A stretch of 44,992 bases of DNA from Rhodothermia bacterium (GCA_017303715.1 JAFLBZ010000034.1:1-44992), one strand, 5' to 3'. Counted from the stretch's first letter, positions 23,852-34,927 are shown. The notes: generated from the letters alone by a model not told the origin. Numbers and translations are program-made.

Positions 23852-24700
23852 ATGCCCCAAAGCCGATTTCGGAGGCGGTTTCAGCAAAATCGTAAGAAGC
23901 CGCAATTCAGACAACGGATTGTAATCTACCGCGAAAAACGTTCTGGGCGTCCTCGAAGACACATTCCGCGCACTGTTGCACCTTCGTCTTTAACCCTGAT
24001 GAACTTGTTTTGCGGGTTTTTGGCTATTGTGCAGGTTCACGAGAACAACCTTTTGGCCGCTTGTTGGCTGATTATCATGGCGGGTTTATTTGACTTATTT
24101 GATGGCATGGTTGCACGGATGGCTAATGCCACGAGTGATTTTGGCATTGAGTTGGACTCTTTGGCAGATGTGGTGTCCTTCGGTGCAGCCCCCGCTTTTT
24201 TGGTATATGTGTTCGATTTGCACACGCTTGGGCTGGTGGGGCTACTTGTTGCAGCACTTCCGGCATTGGGCGGGGCAATACGGCTGGCACGTTTTAACAC
24301 CAACGCCTCTTCCGACAAAAGCTTCTTCTTTTCGGGCTTGCCCATTCCTGCACAAGCACTGGCATTGGTTGCCTTCATTTTGGCCTTTCACGACTTTAGC
24401 TTTGCGCCCTATTTTGAATTTGGGCGGAAGTCGGTCTTGGTTCCGTTGGTCGTGACTTTATCCCTGTTTATGGTCAGCACCATCCGGTTTGCCTCTATGC
24501 CAAAGCCTACGGTTTCCTCGTTTAAGGCTCATCCTTGGTTATGGGCGGGCTATGGGATTTGTTTTCTTTTGATCTTGTTTTTACAAGACATTGGTATATT
24601 TTTATCTATCCTGCTCTATCTCTTGGCAAATCTTATTTATGCCTTGCTTACACTTGTCCGAACGCTTTGGGCAGAGACAGAACCCGAAATCACACGTTAA
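23852..24700 (+). CDS. pssA: CDP-diacylglycerol-serine O-phosphatidyltransferase
   Basis: Makes phosphatidylserine from CDP-diacylglycerol and serine; membrane-embedded. The product is 282 residues. The CDP-alcohol phosphatidyltransferase signature is intact from FDLFDGMVARM through SDFGIELDSLADVVSFG (pattern D..DG..AR...G...D...D). About seven or eight hydrophobic helices follow. The N-terminal 45 residues are very basic (RRRFQQNRKKPQFRQR and so on), longer than in many homologues and likely cytoplasmic. Its stop overlaps a candidate ATG of purS (TAATG). Confidence 0.95.
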   Translation: MPQSRFRRRFQQNRKKPQFRQRIVIYREKRSGRPRRHIPRTVAPSSLTLMNLFCGFLAIVQVHENNLLAACWLIIMAGLFDLFDGMVARMANATSDFGIELDSLADVVSFGAAPAFLVYVFDLHTLGLVGLLVAALPALGGAIRLARFNTNASSDKSFFFSGLPIPAQALALVAFILAFHDFSFAPYFEFGRKSVLVPLVVTLSLFMVSTIRFASMPKPTVSSFKAHPWLWAGYGICFLLILFLQDIGIFLSILLYLLANLIYALLTLVRTLWAETEPEITR

Positions 24701-24711
24701 TGTTAACTCTT

Positions 24712-24963
24712 ATGACGTTTAAAGCCATTGTCACTGTTACCCTGCGTCCTTCTATATTGGATACACAAGGAAAGGCCGTAGAACATGCCTTAGAACAATT
24801 GGGGTATCAGCAAATTTCCCAAGTTCGCATTGGGAAACACATAGAACTGACCGTAGAAGCGGATACGGCCTTAGATGCAGAACTACAAGTGCGGAATGCC
24901 GCCGAGAAACTGCTTGCAAACCCCGTGATGGAAAACTACACGGTTGTTTTACAGCCTATCTAA
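24712..24963 (+). CDS. purS: PurS, small subunit of FGAM synthase
   Basis: Small subunit bridging PurL and PurQ in phosphoribosylformylglycinamidine synthase, step four of purine synthesis. The product is 83 residues from ATG 24712 (MTFKAIVTVTLRP), the usual length. An earlier ATG at 24700 would add four residues and overlap the pssA stop. Family marks are VTVTLRPSILDTQGKAVEHAL, VRIGKHIELTVE and the C-terminal ENYTVVL. purL and purQ are not in the window, so its grouping with lipid and clp genes is not functional evidence. Confidence 0.9.
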   Translation: MTFKAIVTVTLRPSILDTQGKAVEHALEQLGYQQISQVRIGKHIELTVEADTALDAELQVRNAAEKLLANPVMENYTVVLQPI

Positions 24964-24968
24964 TCACC

Positions 24969-25283
24969 ATGAAAACACCCTCTCATCTGCTACTTGTAAC
25001 TTCTGAAGCCGCCAGCCCATTAGAGGAAGTCTTGGAATTGACCGAAGTTCGCATGGATAGGCCGTGGCGGGTCATCTTGTATAATGATGACGTCCATACG
25101 TTTGATGAAGTGATTTATCAACTCCAGTTGGCTACGGGTTGTTCAAGGGAACAGGCGGAAAAATTTGCATGGGAGACCCACACCAAAGGAAAAGCCAAGG
25201 TTTATGAAGGTGAATTTGAAGACTGTTTTCGCGTACAAATGATCCTGAAAGAGATTGAGCTGATTACCGAAATTCAGGGGTAA
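24969..25283 (+). CDS. clpS: ClpS adaptor for ClpAP/ClpCP
   Basis: Delivers N-degron substrates to the Clp protease. The product is 104 residues. The core PWRVILYNDDVHTFDEVI contains the NDD substrate-pocket residues, followed by a helix ATGCSREQAEKFAWETH with the conserved A..HT..KG pattern and a C-terminal strand region ending in MILKEIELITEI. The 28-residue N-terminal extension is variable. It starts 5 bp after purS and its stop is 3 bp from the convergent FHA gene, so the intergenic boundary is almost absent. Confidence 0.92.
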   Translation: MKTPSHLLLVTSEAASPLEEVLELTEVRMDRPWRVILYNDDVHTFDEVIYQLQLATGCSREQAEKFAWETHTKGKAKVYEGEFEDCFRVQMILKEIELITEIQG

Positions 25284-25286
25284 GGC

Positions 25287-26303
25287 TTAACCATCAAATC
25301 GGATGCAAGCGGAGCCTAAGTACAGTACATCGCCGGGTTCTAAGGCAACGGACTGCCCAGTGGCCAGTTTCCTGCTGGAGGTATAGCCTGTTCGGAAGAA
25401 ATTTGTTGTGCCTTTCTCGTTGTAATAAACAAACTTACTTTTTTTGTTATCGAACTGGATTTTCCCGTGCATACGCGAAACCGTATCGTTTATAGACCGG
25501 TTCGGGTCGCTCATCGGTAAGCTATTCGGATCTATAAAGTAAATTTGATTTTCGCGCGAAAGGTGTCCCCGTTGGTTGGTGATTTCTCCGAGACGTCCGA
25601 TGTTATACGCTTGGTTGGTTTGGAGTTTATAGACGGATTGGCTTGTAAGTCCTTTAATAACCGTCACTGTACCAACCATGGTGGCTGCCGTTCTTTTGGC
25701 CAATTCAACATATACTTTTGTTTCTGTAAAGGCATCTGCAATTTTGGCCGGAACTTCTGGATAAATAAGTACATCCACCTGAAAATCTTCTGGTAAATTA
25801 AATCGTCCAGAGATTAATTTTTCCAAGACGGCATCTTGTAGTGAAGGAGAAAGGTCGGAGATGGCCGCCACAAATTTTTGTTGCTCTTGAGGTGTCTCGG
25901 CCACAATATGGATCAAGGCCAAATTATAAGGCAAGATCACCCCGCGTCGGCGGTGCGGGCGTAAGGTTTGCTCAACCAATTCCACCATTTCGTACCGAAT
26001 TTCGAGCGTGGATTTTTCTTGGGGGATCAGGTTTTCGATGGCCTCTACAACTTCTTTGGGCTTGCTGAGTTTGCCAAAAATTCGCTTAAACAAAGAACCA
26101 CCCTCATTGGCCTCGCCATCTTGCCCCACGACAGCCGTTTCTACGCCTTGTTTTTGAGGCTCCGGCGTGGGTGTCGTCTGCGGTTTCGGTTCTTCCGCCT
26201 TAAGTTCGTCCGTAGGAGGTTCCTGTGCCGGATTCAGAACCAACGTCTCTGGTTCTTCCTCCAAGGGCATCACTGGTTGTGGATTCTGCTCGTTAATCTT
26301 CAT
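25287..26303 (-). CDS. FHA-domain protein with DUF3662-like N-terminal region
   Basis: 338 residues from ATG at 26303; four codons upstream are in frame but less likely. A Pro/Glu-rich disordered N-terminus (about 1-70) is followed by a helical domain (about 75-205, with PKEVVEAIENLIPQEKS and VILPYNLALIHI) like the DUF3662/FhaA N-terminal domain. The C-terminus is an FHA phosphothreonine-binding fold (about 225-338): YNIGRLGE, SRMHGKIQFD and GTTNFFRTG. The order of the operon (FHA, peptide, SEDS-PBP, FHA) resembles the actinobacterial fhaA-fhaB-rodA-pbpA locus. No Ser/Thr kinase is in view. Role in regulating cell-wall synthesis is inferred. Confidence 0.82.
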   Translation of the reverse strand: MKINEQNPQPVMPLEEEPETLVLNPAQEPPTDELKAEEPKPQTTPTPEPQKQGVETAVVGQDGEANEGGSLFKRIFGKLSKPKEVVEAIENLIPQEKSTLEIRYEMVELVEQTLRPHRRRGVILPYNLALIHIVAETPQEQQKFVAAISDLSPSLQDAVLEKLISGRFNLPEDFQVDVLIYPEVPAKIADAFTETKVYVELAKRTAATMVGTVTVIKGLTSQSVYKLQTNQAYNIGRLGEITNQRGHLSRENQIYFIDPNSLPMSDPNRSINDTVSRMHGKIQFDNKKSKFVYYNEKGTTNFFRTGYTSSRKLATGQSVALEPGDVLYLGSACIRFDG

Positions 26304-26333
26304 AACAATACACACGTCGAGAGGTTGGCAAAC

Positions 26334-29300
26334 TTATTTAATTAGCCCTAAACTTCGGGCTGCATCTACAATGGATCCCGCAATAGGGGCTACATCTCCA
26401 CCATGTTTCCCTGAGTCTTCCGCAAGCACCGCCACCACCAAATGGCTCCCTTTGCCATCGGGCACAAATCCTACGAACCAAGCATGGTCTAAGTGTCCGG
26501 TTTGTTGGGCGGTTCCTGTTTTTCCCGCAATAGGGGAGCGGTTGCCGGCGATGGATTTTGCCGTTCCGATGGTGACGACTTTCCGCATCATACTTTTCAG
26601 CATCGCCGCTTGACCAAGGGTGAGGACTGTTTTGGGTTCTCCAACAAAGGCATTCTCGTCCAAGAAGAACCGTGGTTCAACGGATTTCCCCTCATTGGCA
26701 ACTGCCGCCGCCATACGTGCTACATTAATGGGAGCGCCTACAACTTCACCTTGTCCAAACCCAGCCTGTGCCAGATTGTGAAGGCTATTGGCGTATAAGC
26801 GATCCAATTTTTGTTGCTTTTCGTATGCACTATTTCGTACCACAAAACCAAAGGCATCCAGAACCTGTAACATTCCCTCTGGCCCAACACGGTCTGCCGC
26901 TACACTGGCAAAATAGACATTTCCCGAATGTACGATGGCTTTTTCCATATCCACCATGCCGCTTGGCTCATCATCCCTATAGTAACGCCACCATCGGTTC
27001 CGATTGTCCACCTGAACCGTCCAATTGGCGGCTCCATCCCCGCCGCGTCGGAATGCGGCCATTGCGGTTGCCACCTTCAGCGTGGAGCCGGGAGGCTTAG
27101 AGGCATATAGGGCATGATCGAAGAGGGCGGTTTTAGATTGTGCCAAACTGGGGGAAATAAACACCTCGTTTGGTAGTGGATAGGTAACTGAAGCCAGTAA
27201 ATCTCCTTTTTTGGCATCTAAAACCACTGCCGAAACAATTTGATTCTTTTTCTGAAGCCCCATTTGGGCGGTCTTAAGCCGGAGGACTTCCGCTACTTTT
27301 TGCTGTAGGCGGATGTCTATCGTAAGTTTTAGGTCGCGTTTTGTATTCAGAATCTTGTCTGCTTTTTTGGGATCTGCGCCACGCAAAAAGGGTAGAAGCG
27401 GCGAATAGTCAAACTTCACTACCGTATAAGTGGTATCCTTACCATCCGATAACGTATGGGTTATTTTACGTGCCACCGGATTGTTGTTGTAGCCGCGCAG
27501 GGTGGATAAATAGCGGTTTTCGGCATAAAGTCCATTCGGAGCATTCCACTTGACCCGATTGTTGAGGTCTCCCAATAAATAAAAGGTTAGGGCCTCAAAA
27601 GGATAGTGCCGTTTGGGGGCGAGCAATTCATTTTTACTCAGTGGGAATCCCAATTCTTTATAGGTCTTCTTAAAGTTTGTAAAGGCTGTCGTATCCGAAG
27701 CCGCCAATGGGATGCCATTGCGGTCATAAATATTGCCTAAAGGCAAGGCATCGCGGATGCGCAACATACGAGGGTTATAGGTATAGCTTTTGAGTCCGTC
27801 GGACTGGATAACCAATGCTTGCTTAAGCGACACCTCATCCGCCTGCCATAACTGGAGGTAACCAACCCTCAAAAGTATAATTAGGCCCAAAATCCCGAAG
27901 GCGTATCTGAATGTTCGTATTGGTTTTCCAAAATCTTTTTCTTGAATTTCCAAAAACTGTGCGGACGGATTTTGATTGGAGAGACTCATCAGCAACCCGG
28001 CAAAAACCAAGTGCATGACTACTGCAACCTTTCCATAACTCAAGAATGGTGAAACCACGCCCGTAAGAGGCAGCAATCCAAAAGCACCACCGGCAATCAA
28101 AACCAACTGAATCATGGTGGAGGCCACAATGCCCAAGGCCAAAAACAGACTAAAGCGGGCATCCGTCCGGAGTGCAATCACGAGACCCCGATGGAAATAA
28201 ACCGCGTATAGCAAAAACACGGCCACCAAGCCAAAAAAGCCCACCTCTTCCCCAATCGCAGAAAGAATCATGTCGGTATGCGCCGCAGGGGTATCAGCCG
28301 GCGATCCATCCCCCAAGCCTTGTCCAAGCCATCCGCCGGAGGCCAAAGACCAGAAAGAATATGCAAGGTGATCACCGCCATCTGCTTCGTTGTCCCAAGG
28401 AGAAAGCCACATCTCGATTCGGGAACCCACCGTTGGATTGAGTTGATACATGACCCAAAATCCAGCAACGAGCAATACCAAGCCAAGTCCTAACGCCGCC
28501 CAGTGATGACGTGTAAAAGCGTAGAGTACCAAAAACGTGGTACAAATGACCAATGCCGGGCCAAGGTCTTTTTGCAAATAGAAAAAAGCAAGTGCAAATG
28601 CCACACCAAACAAAATGGGCAACATGGCACGTAAATTGGGCAAGCGGATCCCAGCCCATTCCACCCATTTTGGCAAATGTGCGTCTAACTGACGAATAAA
28701 CTGCCATTTTCGGGCAAGGTAGCCCGCGAAAAAGATTAATAAAAACAGTTTGATCACCTCGACAGGCTGAATTTCCGGCCCAAAGAACAAAAAGAGCTTT
28801 AAGTTTACCTTTGCAGTACTGCCTTCCGGTCCAAAACCAATGGTGAGGAGCAACAAAGACATCAGTGCGGCGGCTCCCAGCCACCAAAAACTCCTATTGC
28901 CCGTTTCGCTAAAGTCATAGCCCCAATGTTGAACATCCGTCAGTGAGAGGATTGTGAGCAAAACCAAGCCCCCACCAATCGCCCAAACGGTGTCCCACCC
29001 GCGTAGCAAATCGCGTAAAGGGTCTGGAATGGCAAACATCATCATCAAGCCCAAACCTGTGAGTATCATCAGTACTGGCAAGATGTAAGGATCACCATTA
29101 AATTCCTTGAATCGCCAGAGAAGATGCACCAGCCAAAAAAGCGTAATAAAAATGCCGCCAAAAAGGAAAAGGGATTGTATAAAGTCGCTCGGCACCCGAA
29201 CTACCACTTGCGGTTTTAGCCTTGAAAAGACAGGGCCTTCTATAAGACGTATGGTATGGGGTTTTGCGGTAAAATCAGCCTCTTCATTCCCGCGTAGTGT

Positions 29301-29999
29301 TAGGTGGCGCACGCGGCGGAACTCGACATCGGGCTTCATGGCCAAAACATAATAGTCTCGGTTTGCACCTAAGCCCTCGAATGAAAATCGGCCGTCATTC
29401 GAGGTGCGCACGGTGTCTCGGCGCGTCTCCGAGTCTAACGTCACCAACGTGCCCGACATCGGATTTCCGGCTTCGTCTCGGACAAGCCCCGAAATAGCAA
29501 AGGGGCCTTCGCGATGATGTACCGCCGAGGGAAAGGATTTGGGGTTTCTCCGCTCTTGAGATACCAATTTTGCGGAAAGCCCAATTTGCCTCCATGAGTT
29601 TTCCAGACGAGAAACCAAACTTTGCCCGCCTTTTTGCTCAACATCCTTTGCCGGAACTTTGAGTTTGTTTAAGGTTCCAACATTTGGAATATCGCCCTTT
29701 TGGGCTTGTTGGAAAATGGCATTTGCTACAAAAATTTGGTCTTTGGTGTCTGGGTACAAACTTCGCATGACATCGCGCAAGTCCGTCGGATTGTTAAGCG
29801 CGTTAAGGTTCAATATTTTTTTTGCGGCAACATGGTTCTTGATCTCATCAAAAGAACTGGTTTTGGTGAAAAACAATGCCGCAAACCCAAAGATGATCAC
29901 CAACGTTGCAAAGGCCAACCATTGTGCCTCTTGGTTCCGCAATTCATGACGGAAAGGCATCTTCGCATTCGTAACGGTACGCTCGGTAAATGTTGCCAT
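26334..29999 (-). CDS. Fused SEDS glycosyltransferase (RodA/FtsW) and class B penicillin-binding protein
   Basis: One 1,221-residue polypeptide joining the peptidoglycan polymerase and its transpeptidase. Layout: membrane segment near 26-45; a soluble region about 50-160; a carboxypeptidase-regulatory-like beta domain about 166-240 with DGRFSFEGLGANRDYYV; a long series of membrane helices about 275-675 containing SEDS motifs such as FYLQKDLGPALVI and ILSAIGEEVGFFG; then a periplasmic PBP domain about 700-1221. The transpeptidase motifs are intact: STLK with Ser972 and Lys975, SGN with Ser1025 and Asn1027, KTG with Lys1160. It lies 3 bp after a 27-residue membrane peptide. SEDS and PBP are usually separate neighbouring genes. 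RodA-like (elongation) versus FtsW-like (division) cannot be decided. Confidence 0.9.
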   Translation of the reverse strand: MATFTERTVTNAKMPFRHELRNQEAQWLAFATLVIIFGFAALFFTKTSSFDEIKNHVAAKKILNLNALNNPTDLRDVMRSLYPDTKDQIFVANAIFQQAQKGDIPNVGTLNKLKVPAKDVEQKGGQSLVSRLENSWRQIGLSAKLVSQERRNPKSFPSAVHHREGPFAISGLVRDEAGNPMSGTLVTLDSETRRDTVRTSNDGRFSFEGLGANRDYYVLAMKPDVEFRRVRHLTLRGNEEADFTAKPHTIRLIEGPVFSRLKPQVVVRVPSDFIQSLFLFGGIFITLFWLVHLLWRFKEFNGDPYILPVLMILTGLGLMMMFAIPDPLRDLLRGWDTVWAIGGGLVLLTILSLTDVQHWGYDFSETGNRSFWWLGAAALMSLLLLTIGFGPEGSTAKVNLKLFLFFGPEIQPVEVIKLFLLIFFAGYLARKWQFIRQLDAHLPKWVEWAGIRLPNLRAMLPILFGVAFALAFFYLQKDLGPALVICTTFLVLYAFTRHHWAALGLGLVLLVAGFWVMYQLNPTVGSRIEMWLSPWDNEADGGDHLAYSFWSLASGGWLGQGLGDGSPADTPAAHTDMILSAIGEEVGFFGLVAVFLLYAVYFHRGLVIALRTDARFSLFLALGIVASTMIQLVLIAGGAFGLLPLTGVVSPFLSYGKVAVVMHLVFAGLLMSLSNQNPSAQFLEIQEKDFGKPIRTFRYAFGILGLIILLRVGYLQLWQADEVSLKQALVIQSDGLKSYTYNPRMLRIRDALPLGNIYDRNGIPLAASDTTAFTNFKKTYKELGFPLSKNELLAPKRHYPFEALTFYLLGDLNNRVKWNAPNGLYAENRYLSTLRGYNNNPVARKITHTLSDGKDTTYTVVKFDYSPLLPFLRGADPKKADKILNTKRDLKLTIDIRLQQKVAEVLRLKTAQMGLQKKNQIVSAVVLDAKKGDLLASVTYPLPNEVFISPSLAQSKTALFDHALYASKPPGSTLKVATAMAAFRRGGDGAANWTVQVDNRNRWWRYYRDDEPSGMVDMEKAIVHSGNVYFASVAADRVGPEGMLQVLDAFGFVVRNSAYEKQQKLDRLYANSLHNLAQAGFGQGEVVGAPINVARMAAAVANEGKSVEPRFFLDENAFVGEPKTVLTLGQAAMLKSMMRKVVTIGTAKSIAGNRSPIAGKTGTAQQTGHLDHAWFVGFVPDGKGSHLVVAVLAEDSGKHGGDVAPIAGSIVDAARSLGLIK

Positions 30000-30002
30000 G
30001 TG

Positions 30003-30086
30003 CTATGTATTCGAGTCCCGGATTTGTTGAACAAACAACCAAGCCGCAAACAAAACAAAAACGATTAAAAACAATATCTTAAACAT
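30003..30086 (-). CDS. 27-residue single-pass membrane peptide
   Basis: ATG at 30086 to TAG at 30003 encodes MFKILFLIVFVLFAAWLFVQ then QIRDSNT: one hydrophobic helix and a short polar tail. It sits 16 bp after the FHA gene stop and 3 bp before the ATG of the SEDS-PBP fusion, so translational coupling is likely. Such tight packing is hard to explain otherwise in this operon. Possible roles are a regulator or stabiliser of the fused synthase. Could also be a chance ORF in a short leader. Confidence 0.5.
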   Translation of the reverse strand: MFKILFLIVFVLFAAWLFVQQIRDSNT

Positions 30087-30102
30087 ATAAAACAAGCAAG
30101 TC

Positions 30103-30972
30103 CTATCGGTGAAAAACCAAGTATATTTGGCCTGCAAGCGATATTTCATCGCCGGATTCTAGGGGCTGCCAATATCCGGGTTCCAAGCGGTGATGGTTTA
30201 TGTATGTCCCAAATCGGCTTAGGTCTTTGATATAAAACGTATCCGTATCGGGTGTATATCGGATTCTAACGTGTTCTCGTGAAACCTCGCCATTGGTTTG
30301 GAGGCTGAGGCCAACCCGTTTACTGGAAGGATCCGCACGACCAATTGCGAAGTCGGATTTTTCGATGACATATTGCTGCTTACCGGCAAGGTCTTCATAG
30401 GTGATATACGCTTGGGGCAAAGACCAAGAACCACCCTTTGCTTGAACTACAGGAACCGTTTTACCAGACGAGACGGGGTATGCAGCACCTACAGGGAAAT
30501 TCCTTGTGGGTTGATGGTGGCCAATATCGTTCAAACGCTCATCGGTTTTTTCTCGATGAAGATTAGCCTTAACCCCAATATAGCCGAGGGGTGTTTCTGC
30601 GTCGTAATTCGGGAGGATGTCTAAATACCATGCAGCAACCGTTCGCTGAAAAACTTCTTTGGGCGTGCCGATGGTGGCTGGTTCCGGTTTGCCCCAAAGA
30701 CGGTTTACACGCCTTACAAAACGTACAAGCGGTGTTTTGTTTTTTCTCAGATTCATTGCCCTAAGTTCTTTGTCCAATCGGGCACGTATTCGTTCATTTA
30801 AATAGGAAAAAGTAGGTGCAATTTCTTTGTAAGCAGTAGGGTGTAACGACACCTCAAAATGAATTGGCACCAAATAGGCTTCCTTGTCAAAAGGCTCAAC
30901 ACCGTTTTTCATCGCATCGGCAACGGTATCCACAATCTCTTGGGCGCTCGGACGTCGGGAAGTATCTTGCAT
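30103..30972 (-). CDS. FHA-domain protein, first gene of the cell-wall operon
   Basis: 289 residues. The N-terminal 150 or so residues are predicted mostly helical, with EIVDTVADAMKNGVEPFD and LVPIHFEVSLHPTAY resembling the DUF3662-like domain of the other FHA gene. The C-terminal FHA domain (about 205-289) has IGRADPSSKRVGLSLQ, the core SREHVRIRY, and FGTYINHHRL. Phosphothreonine-binding residues Arg, Ser and His of that core are present. A promoter candidate lies about 33 bp upstream. Both FHA genes flank the fusion gene, so the two may bridge the synthase to a kinase encoded elsewhere. Confidence 0.85.
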   Translation of the reverse strand: MQDTSRRPSAQEIVDTVADAMKNGVEPFDKEAYLVPIHFEVSLHPTAYKEIAPTFSYLNERIRARLDKELRAMNLRKNKTPLVRFVRRVNRLWGKPEPATIGTPKEVFQRTVAAWYLDILPNYDAETPLGYIGVKANLHREKTDERLNDIGHHQPTRNFPVGAAYPVSSGKTVPVVQAKGGSWSLPQAYITYEDLAGKQQYVIEKSDFAIGRADPSSKRVGLSLQTNGEVSREHVRIRYTPDTDTFYIKDLSRFGTYINHHRLEPGYWQPLESGDEISLAGQIYLVFHR

Positions 30973-31004
30973 AATGAATTGAAGTTTTTGTGCATCATGC
31001 CCTA

Positions 31005-31033
31005 ATGATACCTATTTATGGGCTTTCATTCAA
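31005..31033 (-). promoter_or_regulatory. Candidate promoter of the FHA/SEDS-PBP operon
   Basis: On the minus strand TTGAAT (31033-31028) and TATCAT (31010-31005) are separated by 17 bp, about 33 bp before the FHA start codon at 30972. This matches a primary-sigma layout. It is not the Bacteroidota-type TAnnTTTG box, so weight is moderate. Confidence 0.4.
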
Positions 31034-31596
31034 GCGTAAAATCGTCAAAAGACAATATTTCGTTCTTTAAGGTGCAATTGTTTCATCTTGTCCACAGATA
31101 AATGGCCGAAACTAAAATGAATGGGTTCTCCTTCTTGTTCAAAAATTAAACAAATTGAATGTACCCGCCATCCAAAAGACAGAAAGCCCCGATTTATGGA
31201 GCGGTTTTCTCGCTCCGAACATGCAAGGAAGGGTATAAAAAACAGTTACTTGTGGCTTATGGAATGATTTTGTATATTTTATGACATCCTCCATTATACC
31301 GGACTCAATCCACGCAACCCGCCTTCCTGTGTCGAGCTTGCCACAAAGCATGAAGTTTTGTAGCAATGAATGTTAAGAGCCTGCGCATTTTAATTCGTCT
31401 GCAAAGATACCATGTGGTCAGCTTGAAAACTACAACAAGATTCAGATGAACCCATAACGCTATGTGTAGATTTTTCAATACGGGGCATCCTTTGTGCAAA
31501 CCAACCAACGGCAACATGCTAATACGCACAACAAGTTCCATACCCCATTTTAAGGGTGGCCAACCGCGCCACCATTGTTTAACCAAACCTTTTTAT
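31034..31596. other. Divergent intergenic region without a gene
   Basis: About 560 bp upstream of the RlpA-like gene. A frame continuous with that gene opens at 31462 but precedes the signal peptide and is not coding. A short hairpin GGTGGC and GCCACC (31555-31573) lies 23 bp before the ATG, in the probable leader. No RNA gene seen. Confidence 0.5.
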
Positions 31597-32646
31597 ATGA
31601 GTTTATTCAATATATTTATCCTCCAAACCCTCCTCACCTTCCTCCATCCAGCGCCTACCGCCCTCGCCCAGTCCACCGCAAAACAAAATCCCATAATCGA
31701 AAAAGGACGGGCAACCACATATCCAGATTCCCTTTCTGGAAAGACCACTGCAAGTGGCATCGCTTATAACCCAGATGCATTTACAATTGCTCACCGAATT
31801 TATCCCTTCAAAACGAAGTTGGTCTTGGTAAATCCAGCAACGAAAGACACGTTGCATGTGGTGGTAAATGATCGCGTTGGCGCACAGTCCGAGCATGATT
31901 ATTGGCTCACGCCTTCTGTTGCAGAGCGGCTGGACATAACCTCATCGAGCACTTTGAATGTGATTGCAGCGGACGTCTATAGGCCCCTCCAAACGGATAA
32001 ATTGGTTTCGGCGCCACGTCGCAAAACCTATGAAGCCGTCGGAAAGGCTGCCGGTAAAGCCTTCCAAACAGGTGGTGCCAGTTTTTACGGGAATAAATTC
32101 AATGGCAGACGCACCGCGAGTGGGCAACGTTTTAGCAATAGTGCCTTTACAGCAGCCCATCGTACCTTGCCTTTTGGCACCATGGTGCGTGTCGTAAACC
32201 CCCGAAATGGCCGCTCGGTTGTTGTACGAATCAATGACCGTGGCCCGTTTGTTCGTGGAAGAGTGATAGACCTCTCCTCAGCAGCAGCCCGCAAATTGGG
32301 CATCGGAGGCGTTGGGACGGTACACCTCTACCGCCTTGATAGAAATGACGTGGTGGAACTAGAGGAAACGTTGGACGGTAGCCCTGTCACCGAACCACTA
32401 CATAAGCCAGATGGTACCTTTACGATTCAAGTCTTTAATCTGCAAGATACCGTCTTGGCCAATCGCGCACTTAGTCTGGCAGAAGGCTTTTGGCTTGAGT
32501 CCACAACGGTTGGTAATAGTACGATGAGCCGCATCAATTACAAGCGCTTCGGATCGGAAAAAGAGGCGCAGATTGCACTTGCCTTTTTGCAATTAAAGGG
32601 CTTTGATGGCTTTGTGAAACAACTGCCCCCCGAAGGATCCCGCTAA
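31597..32646 (+). CDS. RlpA-like protein with two DPBB domains and a SPOR-like end
   Basis: 349 residues from ATG 31597, chosen because it opens a signal peptide (MSLFNIFILQTLLTFLH, ending LAQ). Two double-psi beta-barrel domains follow. The first (about 33-130; GRATTYPDSLSGKTTASGIA, VVNDRVGAQSEHDYWLTP) has lost the DRGPF catalytic-loop form. The second (about 150-250; GGASFYGNKFNGRRTASGQR, VRINDRGPFVRGRVIDLS) has it intact. The last 75 residues (FTIQVFNLQ to GFDGFVKQL) look like a SPOR domain, which binds denuded glycan at the septum. RlpA is a septal lytic transglycosylase in Pseudomonas. A domain duplication with one degenerate copy is the odd feature. Confidence 0.85.
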   Translation: MSLFNIFILQTLLTFLHPAPTALAQSTAKQNPIIEKGRATTYPDSLSGKTTASGIAYNPDAFTIAHRIYPFKTKLVLVNPATKDTLHVVVNDRVGAQSEHDYWLTPSVAERLDITSSSTLNVIAADVYRPLQTDKLVSAPRRKTYEAVGKAAGKAFQTGGASFYGNKFNGRRTASGQRFSNSAFTAAHRTLPFGTMVRVVNPRNGRSVVVRINDRGPFVRGRVIDLSSAAARKLGIGGVGTVHLYRLDRNDVVELEETLDGSPVTEPLHKPDGTFTIQVFNLQDTVLANRALSLAEGFWLESTTVGNSTMSRINYKRFGSEKEAQIALAFLQLKGFDGFVKQLPPEGSR

Positions 32647-32666
32647 GTTTTGTGGTTATCCCACTA

Positions 32667-32697
32667 AAAGCTCATTTCAAACGAAGTGGGCTTTTTT
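32667..32697 (+). terminator. Rho-independent terminator after the RlpA-like gene
   Basis: Stem AAAGCTCATTTC and GAAGTGGGCTTT (with two G-T pairs), loop AAAC, followed by a T-run, 21 bp after the stop. Confidence 0.85.
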
Positions 32698-32878
32698 TAT
32701 TTCACACAAACCATTGTTCGGGGGCGATGTACCAAATGTTCGGGCGCAAAACGGAAATGTACCTTTGGGTTTGTTCGAGATGACGTCCATTTGTTCTCAG
32801 AGGCAAATTGGTTTTTGCACATCATAAAATCATTCGGAGATGGTACTGTTTATGCGTATTTTGCAAAGCTAAACCTAA

Positions 32879-34849
<1,971 letters not shown>

Positions 34850-34880
34850 TTAGAAGTTGCCGTGCGCTCATAAAACCTTA

Positions 34881-34917
34881 AATCCGCATGGGTGAACAAT
34901 CCTCTTGCGGATTTTTT
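34881..34917 (+). terminator. Rho-independent terminator after gyrB
   Basis: Stem AATCCGCA (34881-34888) and TGCGGATT (34906-34913) followed by T-rich sequence. It overlaps the GTG at 34892 that opens the long frame of the next gene, so that GTG is unlikely to be the start. Confidence 0.88.
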
Positions 34918-34927
34918 ATTCAATACC

